A stretch of DNA of 64,000 nucleotides, taken from contig NC_088313.1 in the NCBI RefSeq assembly GCF_910592395.1, positions 2,110,501 through 2,174,500 on the forward strand. The letters are read 5' to 3'. Source of the stretch: Lineus longissimus (Eukaryota > Nemertea > Pilidiophora > Heteronemertea > Lineidae). The notes beneath the pieces are model-generated. The model had not been told where the DNA came from. It made no database searches and saw nothing but the letters and a program-made list of their open reading frames with translations. The position numbers and the translations under genes are program-made. Below, in pieces: positions 1-12,525 of this stretch; positions within the stretch are counted from its first letter, which is position 1; every line of letters starts with the position of its first letter.

Positions 1-96
1 CAGTTTTTCAGTTGAAATAGCAGTTTGGCTGGACTACCTCCATAATATAATCTGGGAAGAATGCAGAAGCCTAGTACCTTCTCCTAGTAATCTCAA

Positions 97-131
97 TATA
101 GACCCCACATTTGTTGTATGTGGGGTCTATA
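97..131. repeat. Perfect 14-bp stem, 7-base loop hairpin
   Basis: The sequence TATAGACCCCACAT is followed by a 7-base loop and its exact reverse complement. It lies in presumed intron or 3' sequence of the TDRD1-like gene. No coding role is seen; it may be the relic of a small inverted-repeat element. Confidence 0.7.
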
Positions 132-613
132 AAAACAACTCTGGTGTACACTTACCACTTATACCTTTGTAGTTCAATTAAAAGACAAAAAGTAAACACC
201 TTACCAATATGAAAATGCAGCGTTTGGCTATTTCATGCGGCATTTTTTAGACGAATTTGAAGGTGTTTATTGAGACTACCTAATAATTTAGGCGTACATG
301 TTTAATAAATTGCTATTCATTATGAACACAATGGGCCTAAAACCTTCAAGGAAACATTGGAATATTCCAACGTCTGAAAGGTAGAGCATCTTCCTTGGTT
401 CACCGCTGAAGGAATTCTGTATCTGTTCCAAGCCAGGACAAGAAAGCCATCCTAACTGCACGTCAAGGATTACATGTAAGCCCTTCTGCTGAGAAATGGC
501 AAAGTGAAGCTCGCCCAACTCTGATATTCAACAAGACATTTAGGATTACCGGTAACAACGAGTACTGGAGTCTTTGACCAAAAAAAGAAACTTATTTATT
601 CAAGAAGACTTAC

Positions 614-3600
614 TTATTGTTAAAGTTTCCCACAACACGACATTCCAGCACTGATGCGTTTGCCTTCAGCCAGTTCATTGTAACGTTACAAGCCTCATTG
701 CCAAAGAACACACCATCCATTGGCTGGATGTCACTCAGGCAGCAAGTCACCGCCTACAGAAGAAAAAACAAATTCATACAACTACATTTCAGCTTAAGTG
801 ACCACATGGAAATTTTTCTCTCTTCATCCTGTGCAAGTGGAGTATTTTGCTGACGGCCAAATCAATTGGCATTTACCTGTCAGAAACTTGATTTTACAGT
901 ATTCCTTAACACAAGCACAATGCTTGGTGTGCTTAAGTTTACATTATTTTCAACGGTTCAGCTCAAGTGACCACATAGGATTACTCAATCTCATTCATCT
1001 TTGCAACCAGAGGAGTACTATGCTGAGGGCCAAAGCCCTTGGAATTTATTGATTTGAAACTTGATTTTACAGTATTCCTTAACACCAGCAGACCGAACTA
1101 CAGTAGACTGCTTGGAGTCAAATATGTCAAGTTGGTGTAATGTGACACATTTCCAACAGTAAGCAATACGTTTCTCCCCAGATGTATTCCAAACTGTGGT
1201 CTAATTTGAAACTTAAACTTGCGGATATCCACTTCGTTTAAATTTACTCTAAATGACTAAGAAACGGTTATGAAGACAAATTGTTTACCTGGCAAGGCAA
1301 CTTTGTCAACTCCTCATTCACTCTGCGCAGTTTGTCGATTTGCACCTCGACCTTGGAACCCTCATCGATAAGATGCACAACATATTTGACAGTTTTGTCC
1401 TTTTCAGTTCTGACGGTATGAATAGCACCTCTCTTCCACTGTTTCCTGTCTTCTACGACGACAATTTCGTCATCTTCCGGGACATAGCCGGTGGGTGTCG
1501 ATCTCGAGTAGACCTGAAACACGATCAAGAGACCATCATTATATATTGATGCATCCTCACTTATCACCAGTGCCATGCCTGAATCTTCTCATAGGGCAGC
1601 AGCAGCCCTGTGAAAAAGTGTAGGCCTTATGATCGAGACAATGGGTGATATGAATAAAGGCTAGCAAATGCTTTTACTTCAATTTTGTACAGAAAGGCCA
1701 AGTGTAAATGTACATGGAGTTTTAGATAAAAGCATTTACTACTCTTTATTCATATCACCCATTGTCGGGTTGTCGGTATTGCCAGGGGAAATAAAGGGAA
1801 TCCTTTAGACGCACTTCTTGTCAAATCAGCTCAAATCATTGTTTTACTCAGAGCAATATCAAAACTACTACACTTTTCGAAAGCCACGTCGATCTTCTAT
1901 AATCTGCACCAAACAAACAACACCCATGGAGCTATTAACCAATCTTGAACATAGCCTGCAGGCCTAATATGGGTAATTGCAAGCCACTGGAAGCCACTTA
2001 CCTGTTCCATGGACGCTTTGCTCTTCTCGTATAGCCGCCAATTGGCGCTGTGTTTATACTGAATATAAAATTCTCTTGGCTGCTCAAAATAGACAACATG
2101 GACTGGCACAAACTCCTGTTCACCTCCTACATGTAACTCCTGGATTGGGAAGTCTCTCAGATATACACGCTTTCTCTGTTGGAATAGAATAAGGAGAATA
2201 AGTTTAAGAAATCAGTGAGAAACAAGAAGAGAAGTGAGAAGTGAGAAGAAGCACCAATTCTGTTTCCTACTGTTAATTACAAACAAGACAATTCAACTCC
2301 TTCCAATATGTCACAAGATACCACAAGACAACTTGTTTCAAACTCCACAAGAACTTTTTTGACATGCACAATTGAATGACTTGATTAATCTTTCATAACA
2401 GTTGTCCATTTTGCCAAAATTGTCTGCAAGAAAGGATATGCATTAGGCTGTAGAATATCCAGGGTTGGTCATTCCAAGTGAAAGGTTTCATGCTACGAGG
2501 ATTTGCAACCCATTCAGGAAGTCTCTGAGTGCCCTTACGACAGAAATGAAATACATTTTTTTTGTCTTGTCTATCCGAGCACATCCCTCTGCCAGAAAAA
2601 GAAAATGAAGCACAAACCACGTCACACCCAAGATTGGAAGAAAAAAAATGTCAAGACAGGTGCAAAAACACACATCTATCAAGCTTGCGAGAACAAGAAA
2701 AAGTGCACTAAGCAAACAGATCTTTTTATTAATTTGCAATTTGCAAAGCTAGTTTTTTTCCAATGCACACAAAGGTATGGGACCAAATGAGACAACTACT
2801 GTAGTTAGCTACTTCCCTACGATGGATGAATTTCAGTCAGACTGAAATATTTTAGTATGACATCATAATGATGTCGTCTGCTGCGAATGATGATGTTAAA
2901 AGCCGTAGCCAACCGAATGACGTCACAGAACGTCTCGTAGTGAAGTGGTTAACATAGCAGGTTACTCATGGAGGGGTTAAAGTAGGATAGTAGACTGATT
3001 AGCATAGAGGAACCATGATTCTGTCATGATATACTTCAAATTTCTCAATTTCTTCAATCGTCTTACAGGTTTTCTTCGAGACTAACTGGAGAGTTTGGGA
3101 TAGCTATTCAGATAGGTGTGCGAGTGAAAGACTGTTGTTAAGGTCTAAGAGTGGGGGAGCACGTGACCATTATTCACATCCAAAAACAAATATTTTTGCC
3201 AAAAATTATGAATCCGATAATTCCTGCAGCCTGACCTGCACACATCGACATTGTCATATAAAACCAGAATTGGGCTAGCTCCTGCCAATTGTCATTCTGG
3301 CCTTCTCCAATTTCATTCACTGTTGTCATGTTTTTCATTCCCTGATGTTTCAAGAAAGAAATAAGACTAGGTTTCTCAATCTCATTCTATGAAAGCTCAG
3401 AAACAATCCCAGAAAGAAATCCTAAACTCTTGAAGGCCTATGCCGTTCGTTTGAAATGTGTAAACTGAATTTAAAAATTTTCAACTGTCTAAATGTATAC
3501 CAAATACATGTACGTGTACTATAAATGCCTAGTTTCAGCTAATTTGAGTGCATGGTAGCTAGACTACGGCAATGTGTGCAACTGCATTTCTATTTTCCTG

Positions 3601-6600
3601 AGCCAGCAGTAAATATGTACGGGGTACCCCTTTAAACTAGGCATCCACAAAATGGCCGCTTTCATTAGAGAATTTGAGTGTTCTTTGGGTGAAGGACCAT
3701 GGTTCCAAGATGAAAATGAGAAAGATTCATTGACAAGCACATGTTTTCACACCACTGTCACCCACCAAAAAATAATAAACTGCGCTTAGGCCTACCTCTT
3801 CTTGGAGATAGTATGGGGCAATCTGATGTAGAAAAAGAAGAACATTTGACATTTTGATATGTTGACTCAGAATAAAGTTTTCCTTCCTACTTGTAAATAC
3901 ACCAATGTGATGAAGAATGGTCTAAATAGCTGAGTCTCATATTCATAACCTGCATGTGAATTTGGACAGCATTTGTGATGCTTTTCTTGACTTATGATAA
4001 ACAGCGTCCAAAAAGCTAATGATACGAAGAGGTATGTAATGGCTAAACCTTTCCGTGATTAGCAGGGAAAACTGGCCAGAGGACACAACCCTGACCACAA
4101 GACAAAACTTGAAGGCGCCGGACAGACTGTCTAGCATGAATCTCAAAAATTCCAAATATAGAAACTGGATCGATGTTTCAAGACGCTGATTTCATTTAAA
4201 GTACATTTGATTTAATCTCATTTAATCTCATGTCTTCTGAATTAAACAAGATTTTTCAAGCCATGAAAATATATAATATCTTAATCACTCACCCTCCGTA
4301 GCTCATCGCCGACATCAGAATTCGACGACAAGTCAACCAGTTCGAGTTTCCTCTGGAGCTGAAATAGGCCCTTCAAAATCAACATTTGGTTATTCAAACG
4401 CTATAAACGCAAGATGAATCAAATTGGTTAATTACGTAATATATATTTCATAAGATTTTAATAGCATACATAGTGACCTAGTGCGGAAACATTGTTACAT
4501 TGTCCTACATGTAGTAGTCATGTAAATGGTTGAGCTCCTTTGATGCAAGTTTCACCCACCTTCTCAATGAAACCCTCACCAACTTCCACGTCAAATTGTT
4601 CCTCAAACCGGCTGTTTTCCCTGAAATACAAACACCCGATTACTTAGAGAACAAAGCAGCAACAGAGAAACCGAGAAACAGACAGACACTCGAGTGTTAA
4701 GATAATCTAGCTCTATTTCAAACTGTTTCAAAATGTAAGTACATTTATTTCTGAGGGAGATGCAAACTTTTTCCAAAGGATCTTGCCTGTCTGGTCGAAC
4801 CTGATGTTGACATCAATTTCAAGAAGATGAATTTGACTAGCAATTGACAAGCACTCTTCATAAAGGAAAACCCATGATATACACTGTATTACATTAACCA
4901 TACTGAGCACACTTACGCTAATTTAGCACATATCGATTTATGCGCGTCCCAATCCTTACGTTGACATTCTGATGAACAGTAATGCATTTTACACTTCTTA
5001 CAGTATTTTCTTGCTGAAACATGAAAGAAACAACAACATGTACGTACAGTAATTCCAAACAAGCACTGGAAGTCAATCGAGTAAAAATTCGGTGCTATGG
5101 GTAAAAAAATAACATCATAAGCATGGCAAACACTCCTGGCTGGTTGACTCCAATACAACTGTTTCCTAACGATTTTATCACTAAGAGATACACAGTCAAG
5201 AAAGCATTCCTAAAGGCGTAATTTTGGGTAACAAATCTTACTAAATCTCGCTAAATCTTACGAATTGTCAACTGGTATTACACCGACTGACACTACCAGC
5301 AAACTGGGAAGTCATGACACTATGATACTCAGTTCTGCTACATTAAAACAAGTCCTCAACTTTGTCATCGGGCTTACACAGGCTTCAACGATTGAGTGAA
5401 TGACTTCAAAAACACACTTCCCCTCAACCTTCCAAAAGTGTTGTAAAATCCTTTCCCCCATTTGTACCGTGCAAAAGGTCTTTGTTTACTGACCAGCAGC
5501 AAACAATTACCTCCTGCGGAATACCGAGTACAATGGGCAAAAGCAAAGGAATGCCTTCATTGGATTTTAAAAGCGGGAGACAGATAGGAGGGTGGGGAGA
5601 TCAAAACACCAGTGGTGTCACAGCTTACTCACCCTCTGGTCTAAGAGAACATGAGCAAACTGTGTCATCAAATCAGAATGGTAAAGTTAACAAATGTGAA
5701 GAAGCTGTCTCTGCGATATTTCATGATCACCTCTCTAAAATATGGTACTTCCTCACATAAACAAAGTCATCGTAACATATCTACAATATTGAATTATAGG
5801 TTTGGAAAAATCAATCGAAGGTCGCAGAGAAATAAAGCAGTTGAGCAAAATGAAATGGCCAGGGCCATTGTGCTCACCTCATGTGGAGGAAAGATGGATA
5901 AAGAGCATGGTCTTGTGTCATGTAGTGTTAGGTTTGATGTAGGTCCAAGCAATTACAATTTCCCCAAAATGGCCAATTTACAGTACATTCGACCTCTGTG
6001 ACCTTGAAAAGTAGGTCAAATCAAAGAAGACCCGGGTGACACATTGAATGGTTGTTAGAATTAGATGTACCTATGATATAAAATTGGTGCCAATCGGGCA
6101 AGTCATTACTAGGAATAATGGCATTTTGAGGAATTTAGGATTTGGCCCCCTCCCTGGAGGCCAAACGGCAAATCAGATCGCACCAAACTTCGGTACCTGA
6201 GATCACCTGACCAAGGGGTACATGTGTACTTAATTTGTGATCAATAGTCATTGCAGTTAAGAAACGTGCCATAGTTACGGCCTGACAGCGAATTTACGCC
6301 ATTTGACCTCTGTGACCTTGACAAGAAGGTCAAATTAAAAACCTGTGTGACATATACTGTATGATGGTTAGATGTACCCATGATATCAAATTGGTGGCAA
6401 TCGGGCAAGAAGTTAAGGAATAATCACATTTTTAAGGTTTTTGGATTTTGCCCCCTGGTGGTCAAGTGGTGAATCATATTGGACCAAACTTCGGTCCCTG
6501 AGATCACCTGACTAAGGGGTAAATGTGTACCAAATTTGGTATCAATAGTCATTGCAGTTTAGAAACGTGCCATCGTTACATCCTAACGGCCAATTTACAC

Positions 6601-6888
6601 CATTTGACCTCTGTGACCTTGAAAAGGAGGTCAAATCAAAAACCCGGAGGATATATGATGCACATTTACTAGAAGTACCTACCATATTTTTTTCAAAATT
6701 TCCCGACTACTATTAAGGGAGATATTGCATATTTTCACTTTTAACGTTTGGCCCCCTGGTGGCCAAACCATGAAACGAATCGGACCGAAACTTGGTCTCC
6801 CAGGTGTCATTACATAAGGGTACATGTGTACCAAGTTTCAACTCAATAGCTCTAACAGTTACGAAACGTGCCCTGCTAACGGACGACG

Positions 6889-6932
<44 letters not shown>

Positions 6933-9900
6933 ACGACGGACGCCACGGTATGGGATAAGCTCACCTCTGCTAAGAGGTGAGCTAAAAAGCTCCATGTCTT
7001 GAGCAAGGCAAAACTAGATGCCTTATAATTTTGTCACTTACTCAGTGCCTCACACACACAACACTTCTTCTGAGGCCGTGGAGCAACTGGTTTTCGGTCC
7101 TCAATTCTGGGTATTGCCATAGCTTTCGTATTTACAGCTTTTTCTAGGAAACTCGACTTGAATCTTTCCGGAGGTGGCATATCACTATATGCACCAAATG
7201 AGGTATCCAGGTCAGACATATCACTATAGACTGTAATTGAAAGGGCAGAATACTGATCAGCTAAATTTGTCTAAAACCAAATCGGCTTCTTGCAATTTTC
7301 ATCCTCAGGAGAAGCCCTTATCACTTCGGATTATTAGACAGATCACGCACCTGCAGAACTCTTACTCCAGTGTTTAGCCACAGGCCGGAGTCCAACTTAT
7401 TGGGATACAGCATAAAATGGCTTCTTAAAGTTCTTCAAAACCTAAGTCATCAGAGAGAAATGGTTTTGTGAAAATTATCAAATGTATCTCATTTCTCACA
7501 TTATAGTTGAATTTTTTTAAAAAACTCACCAGGACCAACTTGTGAAAAATCTCCAGCACCCATCCCTGGATATCCTCGATTGAAGCCAGGGCTCACCGCA
7601 CCATAAGGACTTATTCCTCGTCCACCCTGGAACGGCATGCCCCCACCGCGGCCAAATCCATACTGTGACATCATACCTCCCATACTGTTCATGGGTCCAG
7701 CACCAGCAAAGTCCATAAAACCTGAAAGATTCATTAATACCGCTTTGAAATGCATTGAAGCTGACCTTCAGTTAATGTCGGCTGGGCTATTGCCCGAACT
7801 GCGAACGGCTCATGAGGCTGGAGCTTATCCCTGGTACCCATTTACTCCAGGGTGGAGAGAGGCAAGTAGGGTTAAACGCCTTGCCCAAGGACACAAAGAT
7901 GAAACTGTTTCCATCTTTCAGAGTATCGAACCTACAACCTCCTAGTTATAAGCCCGGCGCTTTAACCACTCTGCCACTGATCCCCTCAACAGGGACATTT
8001 TCAAGCTATTATGAATATTGCAATGCAATGAAACCTTTGACTGCACTGATGACGACAGAAGTTGTTATGTTGCGGAAAGTAAGTAATTAAGCTGGAGACC
8101 AACTGGAATCGTGAGACCCTGTCAGTATTATCCGAGTATTCCCTCTAACTTGAACAGTACCTGTAATGTACCAAAAATACAACCCACAACCTCAGAGTTG
8201 ACATTTGCCAATGATAATTTTGAACATCAGCCAGACTGCAAATTATCAAAGTGTCTCAACCTAAAGAAGTCAAGTGCCTGTACCTTGCTGCATGTGTTGA
8301 GGAGGGATACAACCAGGACTTCCCCGGCCATAGCCTATCTGTTGCATGGGCATCATTGGGCCCTCATTTGGATAATATCCTGGATTGGAAAAATTCCCGC
8401 TGAAAAGTAAAAATTTTGTATTTTCATGTTGCAAAGGATGATATCTATTGCTTGACAGAATTGGGCAGTCCAGTTACAAAACTAGGCAGAGAGATGACTG
8501 ACACTGACAGTACAAACAGTGATCTCATTTTTGAAATATTTCATCCTTTCTTTAAAAGATCTTGTTTGTCTTACAATGTACGGTACTGTCTTCTGCCAAA
8601 GACCACAACTGCTCCATAGGAATCCAAACACTGACCTATGTAATCAATGAGGTCAACTCCCTTACTTTAGCTCCACATACGTGTAAAGATGGAATTGGTG
8701 AAAAACATAGTAAAGGAACAAGTTAGATTTTTCATGAAAAATATATTTTGAATTTTTAAGACTCATCGATAATGTTAGTACCAGGGTTTCTGCCAGAGGG
8801 GGGGGGGGGGGGTACTAATACCCACCTTTGCTTCAAGAAGGTGGGTATGTACCCACATGCTCAGGGTTTCATATAGAGGGGGGACTTGTGTTTTAAAGTC
8901 TAAAGTGGCATTTTAAGATACTAAGAAGCAGCCTAGCAGAAACCCTGAGTACATGTAGGGAAAGCCGAAAAATTGAGAACGAGAATGCACGGAAGTGCAG
9001 TAGTAAAGATATTGAGTGCTTTGGCATGTAGAAAGAGACGGAGGCTGCATACCGTTGTGGTCGTGGATAATCGTTTCCAAAGCTATATCCTCTACCTTTC
9101 CCCCGAGATTCAAAGCGATTTCTGAAACATGCCAATTGAGCAATAGATGAAATAGCAAGCAAAGCAGAAGCTATTAGCATAGGCAGTGGCTGTCTACTCG
9201 ACTTCAAGACGATGTCAAATTGATATTTTTCCTGAGTAATTGTTAAGATTTTAACTACGGTGATAGCAATTTACAACTAAACTTTGTGTAGAAGGTTAAT
9301 GCAGGAAGGTTGCCAAGACGGGATGAAGAGAAGATTGCAAATAGAAAGATCAACGTTATAGAAGGCAAGGAAAATATCAAACATCCTAGAGGTCAAGGAA
9401 CACGATTTAAGTTAATCTGGATATTGACTAACCTTGGAAACATATTCTGTTGTGATGACGAATTCTGTAAAAGAAGGAGAGACTAAAGTGCATTTCCAGC
9501 GAGAGCCAAGCAGTAAAACATCCACAAAGCCAAAGGGAATGACTGTTCATCACAAAGGAATGTGTGCAGTATTATCCCCATGACCACATGTGGCCTACCT
9601 ACATGCAGCTATACTCTATTTAGGTATATTTTACATGAGCCAAAAAGGTGATGCCTCATTGCCCCTGGTGAGGAACTCCTTTAAAATTAGCTGTGACCCG
9701 TCGCCAAAAAGCTGTAACCCATTCTCAAACAACGTCTGCTCATTCCATGCAGAATAGTACCCTGTTGATATTCTCCTGATACTCCACTTATTAATTTTAA
9801 CCTTCATCAGTTTATATTTTTTTGGAAACAGCTAATCCCCTTATTATTGTCTTTCAGTCATCATATTCAATGACCTCAAGGTTTTTTATTAGTTACCTGA

Positions 9901-11838
9901 TGATATGACCTATTTTCTCTCAGTGGGCGACTTTCCCTTCCTCGTGGGGGTGCCTTGTTTTCCTTAGCGCTGTCCCTACCCTCATCCATGTCATAATCAT
10001 CCAAATCATTTGCCAACCTGGCTGCAATATCTGCACGTCTCTTCTCCTTCTCCTCCTTGGTCAATGCCACTGAAATGCGCAACCTGAATCTGCCAATTTC
10101 GTAGCCATTGTAAACTCGAATTGCTTCTTCCATCTCATGTTGGGTTTCGAAGTTAACAAATCTGAAAGTCAACAATGGGAAGACATAAGTTTATAACTCA
10201 GAAGAGCAAGTTCTTTTTTGGATCCATTTTTCCAATCATCCCAGTTACAAAAGCTTTCCTAAGTTTCTTGAGGTTTTATTGATGGTGTTCCAGGCTCACT
10301 TCATTGACGGCAGTTGTCAATTAGATAGCAATGACGAACTTCCATCACTGGTAGACGGCAGTAGTGAGCAGTCAAACACAATCCAGTTCACGTCACATCC
10401 ACAAAAAGTTCTGTATTGGCTGGTAGAGGTAACTACCGTATCACTGCCAGCTTTTGGCAACTAACCCCGAATTGAAGGTGATCATCTTAATATCCTAATC
10501 CTATCAAACATACTCACCCTACTTTATCGTCTTTGTCTGCTCTCTGATCATGAATATACGAACTCTTTATCTTGCCCACCTTCTGAAAGAGGTACTCCAG
10601 TCCTTCCTGCAGAACATGAATTTCAACACAAGTTTTAGATGTGGAACTTCGGACAATTTACACGATAAGATTTTGACATGTACAAATATACGCTTTTTTG
10701 TCGTGGGATGCACGTGATATCTCTTTCATGTGAATCATATCGTGTGTAGCCTGATCTCAGCAGATTACTTTTCATTCTCCAAGTCATGAACACCAAGTGA
10801 AAAGTGATCCCTTACATGTGAAAACATAAACACTTACCCAACCTTAAAAATTGGGTCTTATTTTTCTATTTTTTCATTATTCCAATTTTTGACTCCATAC
10901 ATATTATCACCATCAAGTTTTGTGTACATTAGGCACTGAAAATGGAGCTTCAGATTGCCATAAACTTGCCTTATTTAGATCTTTTGGAATACCAGCGATA
11001 TAGATGGAGAAATTATTCCTGAAAATAAAAGAATGAGTGACATAATCTGGACAAAGTCAAAGAAACCACAAGCTGTTTCTGTTTCACGAATTCCGATATC
11101 AATAGTCCAAACCAGAAACACAAGGCAAATTTGATTTTCAGATATAAAGAACACATACACTGTTCAGATTAGACATGTTTTTATAGAATATAAGAAATGC
11201 CACTGAAGGTATTAATGTTGGAATATAAAACAGAAATGTATTGATTCGCTCTTATGAATCATAAGGGGCACAGGCCTAGTATAAAACATGTGGCGATATG
11301 TACAACTCCAACCTTTCAGAGTTTTCCAACTTTTTTGAAACTTAGTCCATTGCTGAAGATGTCTGATGAAGAGACAGTGCCAGGAAGGTGTTTACAACCT
11401 GATCACACGCACCCCTTGTTTAGACTAATTTACCATGAGCATGGACTTGGATATTAAAAGAAGCCATTCCCTGGTCATCATAAGACTTCAACAATACACT
11501 TACTTGTCTTTATTGATGCTAGCCTTGGTCAAATTTTTTGCTGGACCTCTTTGGTAACTGTTAAATTCTGGATCATTGTAGTCATCTGCCATTGGATTCC
11601 AGTTTTCCAACTCATCACTACAACAATATTACCATTTAACAACATATCGTACTTCACAATTTCGAGCAAAGTCATAACAATAACCTTACAACTTCTCTTC
11701 GTTTCAAACTGTAACATCTGGCTATCACAGAATGTCTTGCATAACTGACATATTTATTAATGATGACAAGTTCTGTCAGAGTGATTTAACATTTGAATAA
11801 CCGTAACAGTCTTACCACTCCTCATCTCTGCACGCCAT
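614..11838 (-). CDS. TDRD1: RRM-MYND-Tudor protein, TDRD1/Vreteno-like (3' end outside window)
   Basis: Probable piRNA-pathway scaffold: Tudor proteins of this type bind PIWI proteins in germline granules. Coding exons (- strand, high to low): 11838-11816, 11617-11504, 11018-10970, 10606-10518, 10161-9897, 9464-9433, 9121-9053, 8399-8284, 7721-7530, 7230-7042, 5013-4917, 4620-4560, 4400-4293, 3822-3796 (27-nt microexon), 2175-2002, 1513-1289, 753-614. All phases agree, giving 656 codons so far. Seen: start MACRDEECDELENW; RRM about aa 47-126 (RNP2 IYIAGIP, RNP1 VGFVNFET); basic then Gly/Met/Pro-rich linker aa 127-316; MYND finger aa 373-411 (CCVC, CKKC, CSSEC, HKSIC); short helical segment; one extended Tudor domain aa 477-656 whose C-terminal part is the last exon. 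The frame is still open at 614, so more exons should lie left of the window. Vertebrate TDRD1 lacks the RRM; insect Vreteno combines RRM and Tudor domains. Orthology to TDRD1 is inferred from the MYND finger and from linkage to CCDC186. Confidence 0.85.
791..1090. repeat. Diverged tandem duplication in a Tudor-gene intron
   Basis: Two direct copies start at about 791 and 960. Shared words include AAGTGACCACATRGRA, GCTGASGGCCAAA and CTTGATTTTACAGTATTCC. Copy length is about 130-165 bp. It falls wholly within the intron between the exons 1513-1289 and 753-614. Confidence 0.65.
1638..1765. mobile_element. Short MITE, terminal inverted repeats of about 40 bp
   Basis: The left end GACAATGGGTGATATGAATA is the reverse complement of the right end, and homology continues through AAAGNCTAGNAAATGCTTTT. 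The whole element is about 128 bp with no coding capacity. One arm recurs at 19670-19717 in a DYNC2I2 intron, so it is a dispersed family. Confidence 0.8.
5855..6990. repeat. Dispersed element with three 300-bp subrepeats, a (GAC)n tract and a terminal hairpin
   Basis: It lies in the large intron between the exons 7230-7042 and 5013-4917. Three direct subunits begin at about 5968, 6289 and 6588; each runs from GACCTCTGTGACCTTGA through a CCCCCTGGNGGCCAA word to AGAAACGTGCCAT. The right end is a (GAC)n tract (6887-6931) and a stem AGCTCACCTC-TGCTAA-GAGGTGAGCT at 6959-6984. No transposase is seen. It resembles a non-autonomous element. Confidence 0.75.
6887..6931. repeat. (GAC)n trinucleotide microsatellite
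   Basis: Nearly pure GAC/ACG repeat inside the larger dispersed element. The poly-Arg reading frames across it on both strands are artefacts of the repeat. Confidence 0.95.
7786..7995 (-). mobile_element. tRNA-derived SINE
   Basis: On the minus strand a tRNA-like head carries an A box (TGGCAGAGTGG) and a B box (GGTTCGATAC) with spacing like a tRNA. The anticodon-loop region reads CTTATAAC, so an Ile-UAU-like ancestor is possible. The body contains GTGTCCTTGGGCAAGGCGTT, also found in diverged form at 25700-25890. It sits in the intron between the exons 8399-8284 and 7721-7530. It is not a functional tRNA gene: no closed acceptor stem is visible. Confidence 0.7.
8778..8953. mobile_element. Foldback/MITE with a poly-G tract
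   Basis: The ends GTACCAGGGTTTCTGCCAG and CTAGCAGAAACCCTGAGTAC are inverted repeats; the whole is about 176 bp. An inner stem ACCCACCTT/AAGGTGGGT and a run of about 14 G (8799-8812) lie inside. It is intronic in the TDRD1-like gene. Confidence 0.7.
10607..10969 (-). other. GC-AG intron in the RRM of the TDRD1-like gene
   Basis: The exon ends AATAAG and the intron starts GCAAGT, the usual form of a GC donor; the acceptor is CTGCAG. Joining gives a phase-0 junction IPKDLNK/EGLEYLF inside the RRM. No GT donor at this point keeps the frame. Confidence 0.8.
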
Positions 11839-12275
11839 GGCCAAATCTAAAAGCTTTCTACAACTAAAACCTGCAAGAGAGAAGAGAAAACACACATAGA
11901 TATATTTGGTTCATCAAGAATACTGAAAGAGTGCGTCAAATGCCTGTCATCTGGCACATTGGACTGTAACAACAATTATATGCCTATCTTTTTTCCAAGT
12001 TGACGAACTTCATGGTATGGTTCCTTCCCCAAGAACCTGTGAAGTTAGCGGGAGATTTCCAGGACATCAGTCGAGCCGAGTCAATGCCACAATCATACTG
12101 TAAACCTGTTCTGCTTTATATTATAAACATCACAGCTGCCTTATGATGATCATCCATGCAGTTGCATGCCAATGACTTAGACAGAGAATAAGAAAGCTAT
12201 CCCATGCTAGCTTCACACAAGACCGGCCTGGCCCGTCCCACTAAATGAGGGACGGGAATTGATCTGGAATGGAGG

Positions 12276-12525
12276 TGTCTTGAGAGTCTAGTGGCCTCAG
12301 CTTGGGCGCCACCTGGAGGGATGTGCGTGAACTCCAGGACAAAGACTGTGATGTTGTCCAGGCTGTGATGGTCCGGGAGGTTAAAGGGATGTCATAGGGC
12401 ATCACTCTAACCTCCCGGACCATCATTGCCTGGACAACATCACAATCTTCGTCCTTGAGTTCACGCACATCCCTCCAGTCCAGATGGTGCCCAAGCCAAG
12501 GCCACCAGACTCTCAAAGTCAAGAG
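12276..12525. repeat. Large inverted repeat (about 110-bp arms, 26-bp loop)
   Basis: Left arm 12276-12382 and right arm 12409-12525 pair along most of their length; the innermost 16 bp (ATGGTCCGGGAGGTT and its complement) are perfect. Longer open frames across it are by-products of the symmetry. No terminal duplication or transposase is visible. It lies about 0.5 kb upstream of the TDRD1-like start-codon exon. Confidence 0.8.

Noticed and set aside
288-518. Terminal exon of the TDRD1-like gene
   Set aside because: The frame has no resemblance to Tudor sequence, and joining it to the exon ending at 614 does not give a Tudor continuation.
6713-7006. Poly-arginine ORFs on both strands
   Set aside because: They come from the (GAC)n microsatellite inside a repeat element.
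7930-7995. tRNA gene
   Set aside because: A and B boxes are present but there is no matching acceptor stem and the sequence continues into a SINE body.
12241-12522. 93-codon ORF in the large inverted repeat
   Set aside because: The frame results from two complementary arms and its peptide matches no family I recognise.
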